Shown piece by piece: positions 18,322 to 27,876 of a stretch of 64,000 nucleotides of DNA. The DNA is taken from NCBI RefSeq assembly GCF_003863965.1, contig NZ_RRCN01000001.1, positions 3,368,304 to 3,432,303 of the forward strand. Reading direction: 5' to 3'. The position numbers and the translations under genes were made by a program. This DNA comes from Paenibacillus oralis (GTDB lineage: Bacteria; Bacillota; Bacilli; Paenibacillales; Paenibacillaceae). Under the pieces are notes generated by a model, which was not told the origin of the DNA, did not search any database, and saw nothing but the letters and a program-made list of their open reading frames with translations. How positions within the stretch are numbered: position 1 is the stretch's first letter; every line of letters starts with the position of its first letter.

Positions 18322-21300
18322 ATGCGAAAAATTTTGTCATGTATCCGTTTTGCAGTAATTTTGATGCTCGCAGTGAGTATGCTCCTTCCCGTCAGTCCTA
18401 ATGTGCGGGCAGCGGAGACCGAAAGCGGCCTTGCCGGCGGGGATGGAGCTTCCGGAACAACCGCCGTCCTATTGTCCAATGGCGAAACGCCGCTCACCCC
18501 GCTCTGGCAGGTCGGAAACCAGGATAACAGCAGCGCCGAGTTTGCCGCGGAATACGCAAACGGAATTGATAGCGTTTCCATTCCGGCGGATTCCGGCACA
18601 TGGAGCAGCATATCCAAAGGATTGAAAGGCGATGCCAACGGAACGCTGGATATCTCCTTCAATCTCCCGGAGATTCCTGAATACGGCGTACAGTTCAGCT
18701 TTAAAGTACTGGACGCAAGTAATGCGATCCCCCAGCTTGCCGTATTTACGAACGGCATGATGAGCGGGCTGATTCAGATTACGGGCTTGAATAACGGTCA
18801 AGTTACCCTGGAAAACACCTGGAAGCAGACCTATAAGCTGTACATTCCCAAGGAGCAACTGCGGCCGGGCGAAAACGAACTTCAGTTGAAGCTGGATCGC
18901 GGACTGTACGCCGACGTGGCGGCGCCCGGCTACGACGGGGACAAATATTTATGGTTCGTATGGGATTATTTCAAGCTGGATGCGCTTACGGCTCCCGCCG
19001 CCGAGCCGGTTCACGGCAGATACGTGCACCTTGGCACAACGCTCATGAACCGAAGCTTCAAATATGATGAAAATTCCCTCCGCCATTTGGCTCCGCTGAC
19101 GAAGTGGATGGGCGTGGCTTATAGCGGCAACTGGATGCGGGTGGCCTACTGGTCCGACACCGTATCCGAATGGAAGCCGCAGGGACGCAACTATTTGCTG
19201 GCGCTTCGCGAGCTGAATCTGCAGCCGATGCTGGGTTTTCTGGGCGGGAATTGGCGAACCAACCCCAGTCTGGCCCAAGGCGTGATCCCTGCCGAACTGC
19301 GGGACTATTATCGAAACTTTGTCGCCGAATACGGGGATCTTTACGAATATATGGAAGTGAACAACGAACCCGGGGTGTTCGACTGGCCGCAGCAAACGAT
19401 ATTGGCTACCGCCCGGCTGCTGGATGAGGAACGACGGACGAACGATCAGCCCTATTTGAAGATTGTGGCGCCGGGCTGGGCATATTGGCCGTATAAAGGG
19501 ATTCCCGACGGCTGGGAAAGAGACGCCGAACAGCGTCGGCCGATTGAGGAAATCGCGGATATCACGAACGGGCACAGCTACGGAGGAACCGGGGTTCAGC
19601 CTGTACCGGGCGGAGCCCTGTATGAAAACTTGCGCGTCTATCCGGATGCGAATGAAGGCTTCGGCAAAGAAATGGCGATGAGCGAAGCCGGAGCCAACGA
19701 CAACCATGCAGACAACACGAAATACGGGACCTATGCTTACCGTTTCGCTGCGGCGTTTGACCGGGAATTGCGCGGCGATATCGGATATGCGGATCACATT
19801 ATGCAGCATGCCGCCTTTTTTTACGATAACGTCGATTTCGGACTGTTTGACAGTCAAGTGGACTGGAGTACGCACAGGTATGAGGACACGCAGGCCGTTT
19901 CCGCCAACGCCAACGAACCGGGGGAGACCCGGCTCAAAACCTTCCGCCGACTGGCCGCAGCTTATGCGACGCACGGAAGTCCGTTAACCTATGAAATTCT
20001 TAACAAAGTTGAGCTTACAGGGAAAAAGGCTTATTTTCGCGGGGTGGACACCTCGGCGCTGGGAACCTCTACGGTGGGGGCGAACGCGGATAAGCTGCTG
20101 CTGAGTTTCGTCAATTTCGAGCAAACGCCGGTGACGATGCGGGTTTCGGTCACGATGCCGGAGCAGGGGCAATACGCCGGGGAGCGCTTTGGGCCGGGGG
20201 AAACTTATGACGAAGCGCACTCCTGGGTGAACCTGTCCACAGGTCCGGCGCTGGAGCTGGAGGTCACGCTCGGAGCGGGGGAAACCGTGCAGTATATTTT
20301 GGACAAATATGAAGGCGCACCGCCCAAGGCACCAGAGAACGCAGCGGCAAACGCGGTGGGCTACAACGAGATTGCCCTGACCTGGGATATGCCCGCCGGG
20401 GTAACGAATGCTACCGAGGTGCGCATATACCGGAACGGGCAATCCGAGCCGGTCATGACGGTTCCCGGCATGCTGAACTTTTTTCATGACCGGGCGGTCA
20501 CGCCAAATACCGAATACAGCTACCGGCTGGAGGCGGTTAATGAATTCGGGGAAACATCCCCGCTGACCGCTCCGGTGAGCGCCGTGACGCCTGTACTTCC
20601 GGTAACCCCGCCTGCCGAAGGAGATCCGACGAAATTCGAGGCTGAAGCCACGCAATTTGCCGCTCCGCTTGTGGCGGTGAACCGGGCCGGAGCCTCGGGC
20701 GGGAAGGCGGTGGAGCAAACCCACCGCGGCAGCTTGACGATCCTCGGGTATTCGTCCGCAAGCGGCGGCGATTACACGTTAACCGTCGCGTATGCTTCGC
20801 AGGAGGAAGCGAAAAAGAATGTGCTCGTCAACGGGACCAAAGCGGCAACGATCACGCTGCCGGCTACAGGCGGCTGGATGGGAACTTACGCGGAGAAAAA
20901 GTTTACGATTCGCCTTCAGGCCGGATACAACAATATTGAAATCGCCAACGCGGGCGGGGGCAGCAATATCGATTATTTCCGTCTGGAGGAAGGGCCTTAT
21001 GAGGGAGAGGCCCGGTGGCATCCGGTGGAGCATGACGATGAGGCGATTTTGTACTCCGGGTTTGCGACGGCCGACAACGGGGTGTCCCATGTTTCCGGCA
21101 CGCCCGGTTCCACCGCCTCCTTGTATTTCAATGGAACGGGCATCCGCTGGAGATCGGATATCCGCGCCGATATGGGCAGTGCGGAAGTATATGTGGACGG
21201 TGAATTGAGGGGCACCGTGAACATTGCCGAAGCCGGATTGGAGGGCGAAGACAAGGAGGTGTTCCGGCTTGACGGGCTGGAGAACGGTCTGCACCGGATC

Positions 21301-21792
21301 GACATTGTCGTTAAGGAAGGCAAGGTGATGGTGCACGGCTTCGAGTATGAGGGCGCGGAAGCCTCTTTACCTGTACCGCAGGCGGATATGATCGTCACGG
21401 AAGTGGGCTGGAATATCGTGACGGACGGCGGTGAGCCTGCCGATCACGAGACGCCGCAGGTCGGGGATGCCCTGATCTTCTGGGCCAAGGTCAAAAATGT
21501 CGGCGCACGGCCGACGCCGCTGAACGCCACCACCGGCGCGGGAACGATTACGGGCGGGGCCTTCTCGGTCAACGGCGGCACCGTATCCTGGTCGGACACG
21601 TACGCAAACGTGATCGCACCCGGGGAAGAGGTGCTGTTAACGGCGGGCGGCAGCGCGCAAGGAACACCGCAATGGATCGTGCCGGCCGCCGGAGAGTATC
21701 AGCTCAGCTTTCTGGTCAACGATATCAAGCGTTACCCGGAAATGAACCGGGATAACAATACCGGAACGGCTACACTGCTTATCGGCTCCTAG
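18322..21792 (+). CDS. Secreted multidomain glycoside hydrolase-like protein
   Basis: 1156 residues with a signal peptide (IRFAVILMLAVSMLLPVSPNVRAAE). Modules in order: a beta-sandwich binding module (residues ~50-215), a TIM-barrel core of clan A type (~230-560) with candidate acid/base Glu at ~349 in VNNEPG and nucleophile Glu at ~455 in AMSEAG, a fibronectin type III module (~667-755), a CBM6/35-like module (~772-890, from FEAEATQFAA), a second beta module (~890-1010), and a CARDB-like domain (~1020-1155, with VKNVG). The exact GH family cannot be fixed by eye; GH39-like or another clan A family is likely. AAAGGAG precedes the ATG. It probably degrades a plant or microbial polysaccharide outside the cell for the upstream transporter. 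Just past the stop is an Asn/Gly/Lys-coding repeat in another frame. Confidence 0.8.
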   Translation: MRKILSCIRFAVILMLAVSMLLPVSPNVRAAETESGLAGGDGASGTTAVLLSNGETPLTPLWQVGNQDNSSAEFAAEYANGIDSVSIPADSGTWSSISKGLKGDANGTLDISFNLPEIPEYGVQFSFKVLDASNAIPQLAVFTNGMMSGLIQITGLNNGQVTLENTWKQTYKLYIPKEQLRPGENELQLKLDRGLYADVAAPGYDGDKYLWFVWDYFKLDALTAPAAEPVHGRYVHLGTTLMNRSFKYDENSLRHLAPLTKWMGVAYSGNWMRVAYWSDTVSEWKPQGRNYLLALRELNLQPMLGFLGGNWRTNPSLAQGVIPAELRDYYRNFVAEYGDLYEYMEVNNEPGVFDWPQQTILATARLLDEERRTNDQPYLKIVAPGWAYWPYKGIPDGWERDAEQRRPIEEIADITNGHSYGGTGVQPVPGGALYENLRVYPDANEGFGKEMAMSEAGANDNHADNTKYGTYAYRFAAAFDRELRGDIGYADHIMQHAAFFYDNVDFGLFDSQVDWSTHRYEDTQAVSANANEPGETRLKTFRRLAAAYATHGSPLTYEILNKVELTGKKAYFRGVDTSALGTSTVGANADKLLLSFVNFEQTPVTMRVSVTMPEQGQYAGERFGPGETYDEAHSWVNLSTGPALELEVTLGAGETVQYILDKYEGAPPKAPENAAANAVGYNEIALTWDMPAGVTNATEVRIYRNGQSEPVMTVPGMLNFFHDRAVTPNTEYSYRLEAVNEFGETSPLTAPVSAVTPVLPVTPPAEGDPTKFEAEATQFAAPLVAVNRAGASGGKAVEQTHRGSLTILGYSSASGGDYTLTVAYASQEEAKKNVLVNGTKAATITLPATGGWMGTYAEKKFTIRLQAGYNNIEIANAGGGSNIDYFRLEEGPYEGEARWHPVEHDDEAILYSGFATADNGVSHVSGTPGSTASLYFNGTGIRWRSDIRADMGSAEVYVDGELRGTVNIAEAGLEGEDKEVFRLDGLENGLHRIDIVVKEGKVMVHGFEYEGAEASLPVPQADMIVTEVGWNIVTDGGEPADHETPQVGDALIFWAKVKNVGARPTPLNATTGAGTITGGAFSVNGGTVSWSDTYANVIAPGEEVLLTAGGSAQGTPQWIVPAAGEYQLSFLVNDIKRYPEMNRDNNTGTATLLIGS

Positions 21793-21823
21793 ATCGCCGG
21801 AGTCCGGCGGGAGCGAGGCCGGT

Positions 21824-21868
21824 GATAACGAAGGCAACAACAAAGGCAACAACAAAGGCAACAACAAA
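21824..21868 (+). repeat. Short tandem repeat coding for an Asn-Gly-Lys linker-like tract
   Basis: Three copies of the 12-mer AAAGGCAACAAC or variant. In the frame of the GH3 gene it reads GNNKGNNKGNNK. It lies between the stop of the glycosidase gene and the likely start of GH3. Confidence 0.7.
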
Positions 21869-21976
21869 GCCGCCGTTTACCGGCTTAACGAGGCCCTTGA
21901 TCCGCTAAGCCGCAAAGGCTTGCGGAATCAGGGGTCTGACTTTGAGATTACCAACGACACGGAGGGGACTAAGGCG

Positions 21977-23659
21977 ATGTTGAAGGGTTTGAGCGAAGAG
22001 GAACAGCGCTGGGTGGAGCGTACCATGAACAGCATGACGCTCCGGGAAAAGATCGGGCAAACGATGCAGGACCATGCCGGCCGGCTGCCGTTCAAAGAGG
22101 CGGATGAAGACAAGATCACAGCTTATTTGGAGCGCTATCCGGTGGGCAGCTTTTTTATCGGCGGCGAAATCATTCTCAAGGCGGCGGGAAAAGCGGGGGA
22201 TTACCGCAGGTGGATCGAAACATATCAGAAGCTTAGCCGCTATCCGCTGCTATTTTCCGGCGATCTGGAATTCGGCGCCGGCTCCGCCGTACGCAGCCTG
22301 ACGGCCTTTCCGCCACTGCTGGCGCTGGCCGCGGCGGATGATGGGGCGCTGGCCTACGAGTACGGCAAATACACGGCGCTGGAGGGGCGCGCCGCCGGCT
22401 TCACCTGGGCGCTGGCCCCGGGCATGGACCTGCTGCTGAATTGGCTGAATCCGGTGATTACGACCCGCTGCCTGGGAGACAATCCCGAGCGGACGGCCAG
22501 ACTGGCTTCGGCGATCATCCGCGGGATGCAGGATCACGGGCTGGCCGCTTGCGCCAAGCATTTTCCGGGTGATGGAGTGGACTTCAGGGACCAGCATATC
22601 ATCACGACGGTGAATGATTTATCCGAAGCGGAATGGCTTACGACCTATGGTGAAGTGACGAGCCGAGTGATCAAAGCCGGGGTGTTGTCCGTCATGACGG
22701 GGCATATCGCTTTGCCCTGGGCCGAAAGCGCCGACCGAACCGAAGCGCCAGTCCCGGCGACCGTCTCGTCCGCCATTACGAATGGGCTGCTGCGGGAGCG
22801 GCTCGGCTTTGACGGGGTTGTTATCTCCGATGCGCTGGATATGGGCGGCTTTTTGTCCTGGGGGGATTACAAGCGACGGATCATCGATTGCTTTGCCGCC
22901 GGAACGGACGTCCTGCTCTGGCCGGACACCCGCTATTTCGAGGTGATGGAGCAAGCCATCGGCGACGGCGCCATCACGATGGAACGGTTGGACCAAAGCG
23001 TACGCCGGATTCTCGAAATGAAGGCTCGGCTCGGCGTACAACATCTGGACGAACGGGGCCGGGATAACCAGGCCTTGGAGCTCTTTGACGACCGGCTTGC
23101 GCCGGAGCGGACGGCAGAAGCGCTGAGGGTTGGGGCGGAAATCGCCCGGCGCTCCGTTACGCTGGTTCGAAACCGGGCGGGGATACTGCCGCTTGAAGCT
23201 GCTTCCGTCTCCAAAGTGCTGGTGATTATGCTGAACAAGGTGACCGAAGGGCGGCAATTCGAAAAAATGGGACGATTCGTAGAACTGCTGCGTGCCCGGG
23301 GGCTGGAGGTTGATGTTTTGGACCAATTTGAGCCGCTGAGTACGCTCCGCACCTGGGAGGAAGCAGGGAAAAGCTGGGACGCGGCATTTATGCCGTATTT
23401 TATGCCGCTGCACGGCATGATGAATACGGCCCGGCCGGTTGGCGACGCCGCGAAGGCCATATGGGCGATGCAGCATGCCGAAACGATCCGCCCGATCGGC
23501 ATCTCGTTTTCCACCCCTTATTTGCTCAAGGATATCCCTTTTCTCGATACGCTCGTTAACGCCTATTCCTTACATGAAGAGACGATCGAGTACACGATCA
23601 AGGCGATTTTCGGAGAAATCCCGTTTGAGGGAAAGTCTCCGGTGGAACTGACTATTTAA
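21977..23659 (+). CDS. Glycoside hydrolase family 3
   Basis: 560 residues from the ATG at 21977 (LKGLSEEEQRW), with GGAGGGG 9 bp upstream; the frame is open further upstream to before 21794. No signal peptide, so cytoplasmic. The GH3 nucleophile Asp is in VVISDALDMGG (~residue 285), and KHFPGDGVDFRDQH (~194-207) matches the KH motif and the loop that carries an Asp-His dyad in NagZ-type enzymes. The smaller C-terminal alpha/beta domain is present. It probably hydrolyses beta-linked disaccharides delivered by the transporter; beta-N-acetylhexosaminidase or beta-glucosidase activity cannot be separated. Confidence 0.88.
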   Translation: MLKGLSEEEQRWVERTMNSMTLREKIGQTMQDHAGRLPFKEADEDKITAYLERYPVGSFFIGGEIILKAAGKAGDYRRWIETYQKLSRYPLLFSGDLEFGAGSAVRSLTAFPPLLALAAADDGALAYEYGKYTALEGRAAGFTWALAPGMDLLLNWLNPVITTRCLGDNPERTARLASAIIRGMQDHGLAACAKHFPGDGVDFRDQHIITTVNDLSEAEWLTTYGEVTSRVIKAGVLSVMTGHIALPWAESADRTEAPVPATVSSAITNGLLRERLGFDGVVISDALDMGGFLSWGDYKRRIIDCFAAGTDVLLWPDTRYFEVMEQAIGDGAITMERLDQSVRRILEMKARLGVQHLDERGRDNQALELFDDRLAPERTAEALRVGAEIARRSVTLVRNRAGILPLEAASVSKVLVIMLNKVTEGRQFEKMGRFVELLRARGLEVDVLDQFEPLSTLRTWEEAGKSWDAAFMPYFMPLHGMMNTARPVGDAAKAIWAMQHAETIRPIGISFSTPYLLKDIPFLDTLVNAYSLHEETIEYTIKAIFGEIPFEGKSPVELTI

Positions 23660-23704
23660 GTACGAGTTCACTCTATAAGAGGGGCTGTGGGAGGGAGCGG
23701 AAAA

Positions 23705-24778
23705 ATGATGGCGAAAGCGAAATTGCCGGAAACCAGTCAAAGTTTGTTTGCTTATATGACAGCCGGCCAGCGGGACCACTGGGGGATGGATGCCGAACAT
23801 TGGGACTGGGTGCCCGGCGTCGGTCTGATCTCTTTGCTGGATTATGGAATCCACGCCGGAGAGAGGTGCACTGTCGATTATGTCGTACAGTGGGTGGAAC
23901 GGAATCACAGCCAGGCCGGCCAGGCGAAGGTGATTAATTCGATGGCGCCGTACGCCGTATTTCCCTTACTGTACCGCTTGAGCGGGCGGAAGGAATACCT
24001 CGCCGAAGCGCAGGAAATCGCCCGCTGGATGATTGAGGAGGCGCCCCGCACCCGGGAAGGGGCCTTCGAGCATACCGTGACCGAAGACGCCGATTTTCCC
24101 GAACAGGTCTGGGCCGATACGGTGTATATGGCGGTGCTGTTCCTGGCCCGGCTGGCTCAGGTTGCGGCCGATCGCAGACTGGCGGAAGAGGCGCTGCGGC
24201 AGACGCTGCTCCATCTGCGCCTGCTGCAGGATGCCGATTCCGGCTTGATGTTTCACGGCTGGGATTGCGCCAGGCAAAATCATCTGTCCGGCGCCAAATG
24301 GGCGCGCGCCAACGCCTGGCTGACATTAGCGGTCCCAGAAATCGTAGCGGCCGTCCGCGGCCTTGCCGAGATTCCGGAGGAGTTGCCCCGCCGCTACCGG
24401 GCTTTGGCGGAAGGGCTGCGCGTGGTCCAGGCAGAAGACGGACTATGGCATACGGTGCTGGACCAAAGCGATTTTTATAAGGAAAGCTCGGCCAGTGCGG
24501 GGATCGCCTGCGGGTTCATCAAGGCGGTTAAGTCGGGGCTATTGGATGAGACGTACATCGATAGCGCAAGGTTGACCGTGGAGGGGATACTGCCGCTGAT
24601 CACGGCCGAAGGCGAGGTTTGCGGCGTCTCCGGCGGTACGCCGGTGCTGGCGTCGATCGCCGCTTATAATGAAGTGCCCCTCTATCCGACCTTGTATGGA
24701 CAAGGGCTGGCGCTGCAACTGCTGACCGAGGTTAGTTTGCTGGAGATTGAGGCACGCAAGGGGGCGGACGAAGAATGA
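23705..24778 (+). CDS. Glycoside hydrolase family 105 (unsaturated uronyl hydrolase, YteR-like)
   Basis: 357 residues from the ATG at 23705 (MAKAKLPET) with GGGAGGGAG upstream; an earlier in-frame GTG at 23687 overlaps that site. An alpha/alpha-barrel protein: HWDWVPGVGLISLLDYG near the N-terminus, FPEQVWADTVYMAVLF with the likely catalytic Asp at ~138 (YteR uses Asp143), and FHGWD. Such enzymes remove the 4,5-unsaturated uronic acid left by polysaccharide lyases on rhamnogalacturonan or ulvan-type oligosaccharides. It is cytoplasmic and overlaps the next gene by 4 bp (ATGA). It implies that the imported sugar carries an unsaturated uronate end. Confidence 0.85.
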   Translation: MMAKAKLPETSQSLFAYMTAGQRDHWGMDAEHWDWVPGVGLISLLDYGIHAGERCTVDYVVQWVERNHSQAGQAKVINSMAPYAVFPLLYRLSGRKEYLAEAQEIARWMIEEAPRTREGAFEHTVTEDADFPEQVWADTVYMAVLFLARLAQVAADRRLAEEALRQTLLHLRLLQDADSGLMFHGWDCARQNHLSGAKWARANAWLTLAVPEIVAAVRGLAEIPEELPRRYRALAEGLRVVQAEDGLWHTVLDQSDFYKESSASAGIACGFIKAVKSGLLDETYIDSARLTVEGILPLITAEGEVCGVSGGTPVLASIAAYNEVPLYPTLYGQGLALQLLTEVSLLEIEARKGADEE

Positions 24779-26472
24779 TCGATGAACGCAAAATGTTAAT
24801 CCGCAAAATGAAAGAGATGGACTCCCGCTACAACCCGGAGCTTCAGCTTCTGCAGTCTCCGTTTAGCAGCCCGGGGTATCATACGACGCTGACCGGGGTA
24901 GAGTGGGTTCACGCCACTCGGGATTCGCTCAACTACGCGCTTGGCCTGCTCGATACGGAGCTTGCCGAATACGAAACGCGGGCACTGCAGGTGATCGCCC
25001 GGGTCATCTCGCTGCAGGACACGGATCCAGGCCGTAACACGTTTGGCATTTGGCCGTGGTTTTACGAAGAGCCGCTTGCGCGGATGGCTCCGCCGGACTG
25101 GAACTGGGCGGATTTCTGCGGCAGCAGGCTGATTACCGCCCTTTGCCGTCACGGCCATCGCTTTCCGGAGGAGCTGCGCGCAGCCGTGATCCGCTCGGTA
25201 TGTTATGCCTCCGAGGCGATCCGCAAGCGAAACGTAGGTCCCGATTATACCAATATCGCCATCCTCGGCGCCTTTGTGACTTTGATTTGCGGCGAACAGT
25301 ACGGTGATTCGGCGTTTGCGGCTTATGGCTTGGACCGGTTGACGCGGCTTTATGAGTATACCCGGACACGCGAGGTGTTTGAGGAATACAACAGCCCGGT
25401 TTATACGTATATCGCTATTCTCGAGCTGTCGAAGCTGCGCGGGTTGACTCTGAACGGGAGAGCCAGGGAATTGTGCGACAGGCTGCTCCAGATGACCTGG
25501 AAAACCGTAGCCGAGCATTACCATGTCGCTACCAAGCAATGGTCGGGCCCGCACGCCCGCCGTTACGAAACGCTGCTTGACGAGCGGAGCAAGGCGTTTT
25601 TGCAGCTATCTACGCAGGGCCGGGTCATGTTTTTTTCCTGGGAACAGCTTCCTTATGAGGAAGAATGGTTTGGCAGCGGAATGACCTGCCCGCCCGAATA
25701 TCTTGACGATTTTACGCTGCCGGACACGCGGCTGATCGCCCGGTGGTACCGGGGGGATCAGGGAGAAACCACCGAAAGATGGGCTACCACCTATATTACA
25801 CCGCAGTACAGCCTGGGAACCTTCGATGAGAGCGACTTCTGGAACCAAAGAAGCGTACTGCTGGCTTATGTCGATAACGGGGGTTCCCCCGCCTACTTAA
25901 GACTGCGTTTCCTGCATGACGGTTACGATTTCTGTTCCGCGCTGTTCCATAGCCGCCAGCGGCGGGAGCGCGTATGGTTTGGCGTTGATTTTGCCAGCAA
26001 TGGGGGCGATACGCATATCAATCTTGATAAAATCGACGGCTCCGTGCAAGCTGAGGATCTGCGGCTGCGCCTGGAGCTGGGCGGCCGACTCGGCGAGGTG
26101 GATATTCGCCAAATGAAGGACGGCGCTGTCATTCAAATCGGCGGGCTGCAGTTCAGCTTCAAATCCTGGCTGACGCTGTTCGCCGAAGATCCCGATCCGC
26201 GGCAGACACTTGCCTGGGAGTTGAAAGGTGCGGGTGCGAACGGAACGATGACCCTCGATCTCGTCTTGTATTCGGGGCCCCGCAAAACGATCGCTCTGGA
26301 CGGGATGAAGCAGGCGGCGCTGGTTATGTCATTAGCGGCTGGGAGCGAGGCGCCAAGCGGCAGCGAGATGGCTCCGCTCATTGAGCAGGAGGGAGGGCTT
26401 GTCAAGGTGACTCATCGCGATTTTGCCGACGGACCGCCGCTTTACCTCCATTTGCAGCCCCGGAGAATCTAA
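24775..26472 (+). CDS. Unrecognised protein of 565 residues, probable carbohydrate-active enzyme
   Basis: I do not recognise the family. The N-terminal ~300 residues look like an all-alpha toroid (repeating helical hairpins; GNTFGIWPWFYEEP-like Trp/Gly/Pro loops; WADFCGSRLITALCRHG; NSPVYTYIAIL), and the C-terminal ~250 residues look beta-rich (LRLELGGRLGEVDIRQM; GAVIQIGGLQFSFKSW). That two-part layout resembles polysaccharide lyases and (alpha/alpha) glycosidases. No signal peptide. It starts within the stop of the GH105 gene (ATGA overlap), so the two are translationally coupled and probably act on the same oligosaccharide. A strong terminator follows. Confidence 0.75.
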   Translation: MIDERKMLIRKMKEMDSRYNPELQLLQSPFSSPGYHTTLTGVEWVHATRDSLNYALGLLDTELAEYETRALQVIARVISLQDTDPGRNTFGIWPWFYEEPLARMAPPDWNWADFCGSRLITALCRHGHRFPEELRAAVIRSVCYASEAIRKRNVGPDYTNIAILGAFVTLICGEQYGDSAFAAYGLDRLTRLYEYTRTREVFEEYNSPVYTYIAILELSKLRGLTLNGRARELCDRLLQMTWKTVAEHYHVATKQWSGPHARRYETLLDERSKAFLQLSTQGRVMFFSWEQLPYEEEWFGSGMTCPPEYLDDFTLPDTRLIARWYRGDQGETTERWATTYITPQYSLGTFDESDFWNQRSVLLAYVDNGGSPAYLRLRFLHDGYDFCSALFHSRQRRERVWFGVDFASNGGDTHINLDKIDGSVQAEDLRLRLELGGRLGEVDIRQMKDGAVIQIGGLQFSFKSWLTLFAEDPDPRQTLAWELKGAGANGTMTLDLVLYSGPRKTIALDGMKQAALVMSLAAGSEAPSGSEMAPLIEQEGGLVKVTHRDFADGPPLYLHLQPRRI

Positions 26473-26545
26473 CTGGGAAATATCAGATGTTCTGCCGCTA
26501 TACGCAGCTTGGAACTCGGCGGTTGCAGGCGGCAGACAGGAAAAA

Positions 26546-26598
26546 GCGCCCGACGGCGTGCCTGTGAAAAGCTCAGGCGCACCGGGGCGTTTTTTTTT
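26546..26598 (+). terminator. Rho-independent terminator of the glycosidase operon
   Basis: Long GC stem (CGCCC ... GCCTG / CAGGC ... GGGGCG) followed by nine T residues. Confidence 0.9.
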
Positions 26599-26614
26599 GA
26601 GATTATGACATTGT

Positions 26615-26798
26615 GATTGGATATATCCAATAGAATTGGAAATCTAGTGGTAAATACAGCAGCACGATTGGATTTTTTCCAATAGATTTGGCACGGCAGA
26701 GGCACAACGGGCGATTTGAGCGAAATCTATTGGATATTTTCCAATGAGGGTTCAAAATGGCGTTCGATGTCTGTGCATCTGTTGGATTTTTTCCAATC
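26615..26798. repeat. Four-unit intergenic element, ATTGGAT-TCCAAT family (copy 1)
   Basis: Four units at 26615, 26666, 26726 and 26778; spacing 51/60/52. Each contains ATTGGAT(4-5 A/T)TCCAAT or one change. Units 1-2 carry a trailing AGA; units 3-4 carry a leading TCT, so the second pair is inverted. 184 bp, in the convergent gap between the glycosidase operon and the HAD gene. Its sister at 48339 has identical spacing. Confidence 0.88.
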
Positions 26799-26851
26799 AA
26801 AACGATCACCCAGTCATTTTTTCCTGAAAAGACCGCGTTCAGCACATAAAT

Positions 26852-27625
26852 CTACAGCAACCCTGCATATTTTAAGCCGTTGACGATCCCGTCATTGTCC
26901 ACGTCGGTGGTGATGTGATCTGCGCAGGCTTTGAGCTGCTCGTGACCGTTCCCCATGGCTATGCCCAGTCCGGCGAGGGTCAGCATTTCCCTGTCATTGA
27001 GCCCATCGCCAAAGGCTACGACTTCTTCGGGGCTTACGTTTAAGTGGCGGAGCAAGTCCTGGATGCCTCGCGCTTTGGAGCCCCCCACAGGCATAACGTC
27101 CATGGCGTGCTTATGCCAGCGGACAAACCGCAGATGAGAGATATCGCCCGTGTATAGATGCTCCTCCTCTGCCGTACAATGCAAAAAGGCTTGGTATACG
27201 TTGGAATGCCGCCAGAAGTCCGGATCGTAGCCCGGGAGCTCTACTTTTAAGGAAGAGACCGATTGCAGCAGGGCAGGATGCTGTTTGGCATTGGAGAAGT
27301 AAGCTTCTTTTCCCTGATAAACCAGGTAGTGATCATGTTTTCCCGCCCGCTCGACCAGCGGTTCAAGGTGCTCTTTGGGAATCGTGTACTCTACGACCGG
27401 TTGCCCTTTATATACGACGTAGGCGCCGTTCAGGCAGACGAATGAATCAATGCCAAGCTGTCCGGCAATGTTCGAAATGAAATAAGGCGCTCTTCCCGTG
27501 GCGATGACCGTTTCAATCCCCTTGTCTTTTAGCTCAAGCACAGCCTGCCGGGCGGATTCCGGAATTTCTTTCTGCTCGTTTACCAATGTTCCGTCAATGT
27601 CAAAAAATACGATTTTGTAGTTCAT
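26852..27625 (-). CDS. Cof-type HAD phosphatase
   Basis: 257 residues. HAD motif I DIDGTLVNE at residues 9-17, motif II VIATGRAP, and motif IV FGDGLNDREML with a Lys upstream; the central cap domain is of the Cof/YkrA subtype. It hydrolyses sugar phosphates, FMN or other small phosphoesters; substrate not predictable. AGAGGAGG precedes the ATG. A sigma-A-like promoter is at 27690-27718. Downstream it converges on the glycosidase operon with a four-unit repeat between. Confidence 0.9.
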   Translation of the reverse strand: MNYKIVFFDIDGTLVNEQKEIPESARQAVLELKDKGIETVIATGRAPYFISNIAGQLGIDSFVCLNGAYVVYKGQPVVEYTIPKEHLEPLVERAGKHDHYLVYQGKEAYFSNAKQHPALLQSVSSLKVELPGYDPDFWRHSNVYQAFLHCTAEEEHLYTGDISHLRFVRWHKHAMDVMPVGGSKARGIQDLLRHLNVSPEEVVAFGDGLNDREMLTLAGLGIAMGNGHEQLKACADHITTDVDNDGIVNGLKYAGLL

Positions 27626-27689
27626 GTTGCCTCCTCTTTAAAAATCTTTTAACAACCTTAACAACGTACATCTAACTGTTACCTCTACT

Positions 27690-27718
27690 ATAAAGTATGA
27701 AAAGCATTTCAGGTCAAG
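27690..27718 (-). promoter_or_regulatory. Sigma-A-type promoter of the HAD gene
   Basis: On the minus strand TTGACC (27713-27718), 17-bp spacer, TTTATA (27690-27695). Confidence 0.55.
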
Positions 27719-27847
27719 CTAAATTCGCTGGAAAACGGCCATCCCCTCACATTCTCCCTGATATCAAGGAATTTTGAAGACAGCGTAGAAATCATAAAAT
27801 AAGGGATTCGAATCTATTTCATCCAAAATGTTGCAGAAAAAAATAGA

Positions 27848-27876
27848 TTGCATATCAGTTTACTTGGTATTATAGT
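27848..27876 (+). promoter_or_regulatory. Sigma-A-type promoter of the FadR-type regulator gene
   Basis: TTGCAT (27848-27853), 17-bp spacer, TATAGT (27871-27876). Confidence 0.65.
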
